Shown one piece after another: positions 5,285 through 6,018 of a stretch of DNA of 6,018 bases. The notes beneath the pieces are model-generated. The model was given only the letters and a program-made list of their open reading frames with translations, made no database searches and was not told the DNA's origin. A program made the position numbers and the translations under genes. Each line of letters opens with the position of its first letter. The first letter of the stretch is position 1. This DNA comes from Phycisphaerae bacterium (lineage in GTDB: Bacteria; Planctomycetota; Phycisphaerae; Tepidisphaerales; Tepidisphaeraceae): contig JACMJD010000111.1 of NCBI GenBank assembly GCA_014380825.1, forward strand, positions 1-6,018, read 5' to 3'.

Positions 5285-6018
<734 letters not shown>

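Overview
The window reads as ordinary chromosomal DNA of a GC-rich bacterium, most likely a planctomycete (Phycisphaerae-like). That assignment is inference. It rests on a large secreted agarase-type glycoside hydrolase with a Thr/Gln/Pro linker next to housekeeping genes, a plant-type (class I) threonine synthase motif, several genes without a Shine-Dalgarno site, and a palindromic element whose translation contains the 'HGRDAHAT' string I associate with dispersed repeats in Planctomycetes and Verrucomicrobia. No mobile element, tRNA, rRNA or CRISPR array is visible.

Layout. Positions 1-279 are a non-coding leader with a candidate promoter and two nested inverted repeats. Positions 280-2457 (+) encode an exported GH-A (GH50/agarase-like) enzyme with a C-terminal CBM9-like domain. 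The rest is on the minus strand, reading from the right edge leftwards: 3' part of thrC (5285-6018, cut by the window), dapB (4397-5185), an exported amicyanin/plastocyanin-like cupredoxin (3956-4285), uppS (3061-3825), and two tiny genes of 63 codons each (2666-2857 and 2478-2669) joined by an ATGA stop/start overlap. The last of these converges on the hydrolase gene with 20 bp between stop codons.

How the genes fit. ThrC and DapB are the two branches of the aspartate family: threonine, and diaminopimelate/lysine. DapB and UppS both feed peptidoglycan synthesis, through diaminopimelate and the undecaprenyl carrier. The cupredoxin is a periplasmic electron carrier or copper protein with no obvious link to them. 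The hydrolase belongs to polysaccharide utilisation and has its own upstream region.

The most distinctive non-coding feature is that three successive minus-strand gaps each carry a long inverted repeat: 17-bp perfect arms between thrC and dapB, 14-bp perfect arms between the cupredoxin and uppS, and a 70-bp imperfect palindrome right after the uppS stop. I see no clear new defence or catalytic system. The best leads are these intergenic palindromes, the uncharacterised small-gene pair with a four-cysteine cluster, and the operator-like repeats before the hydrolase.
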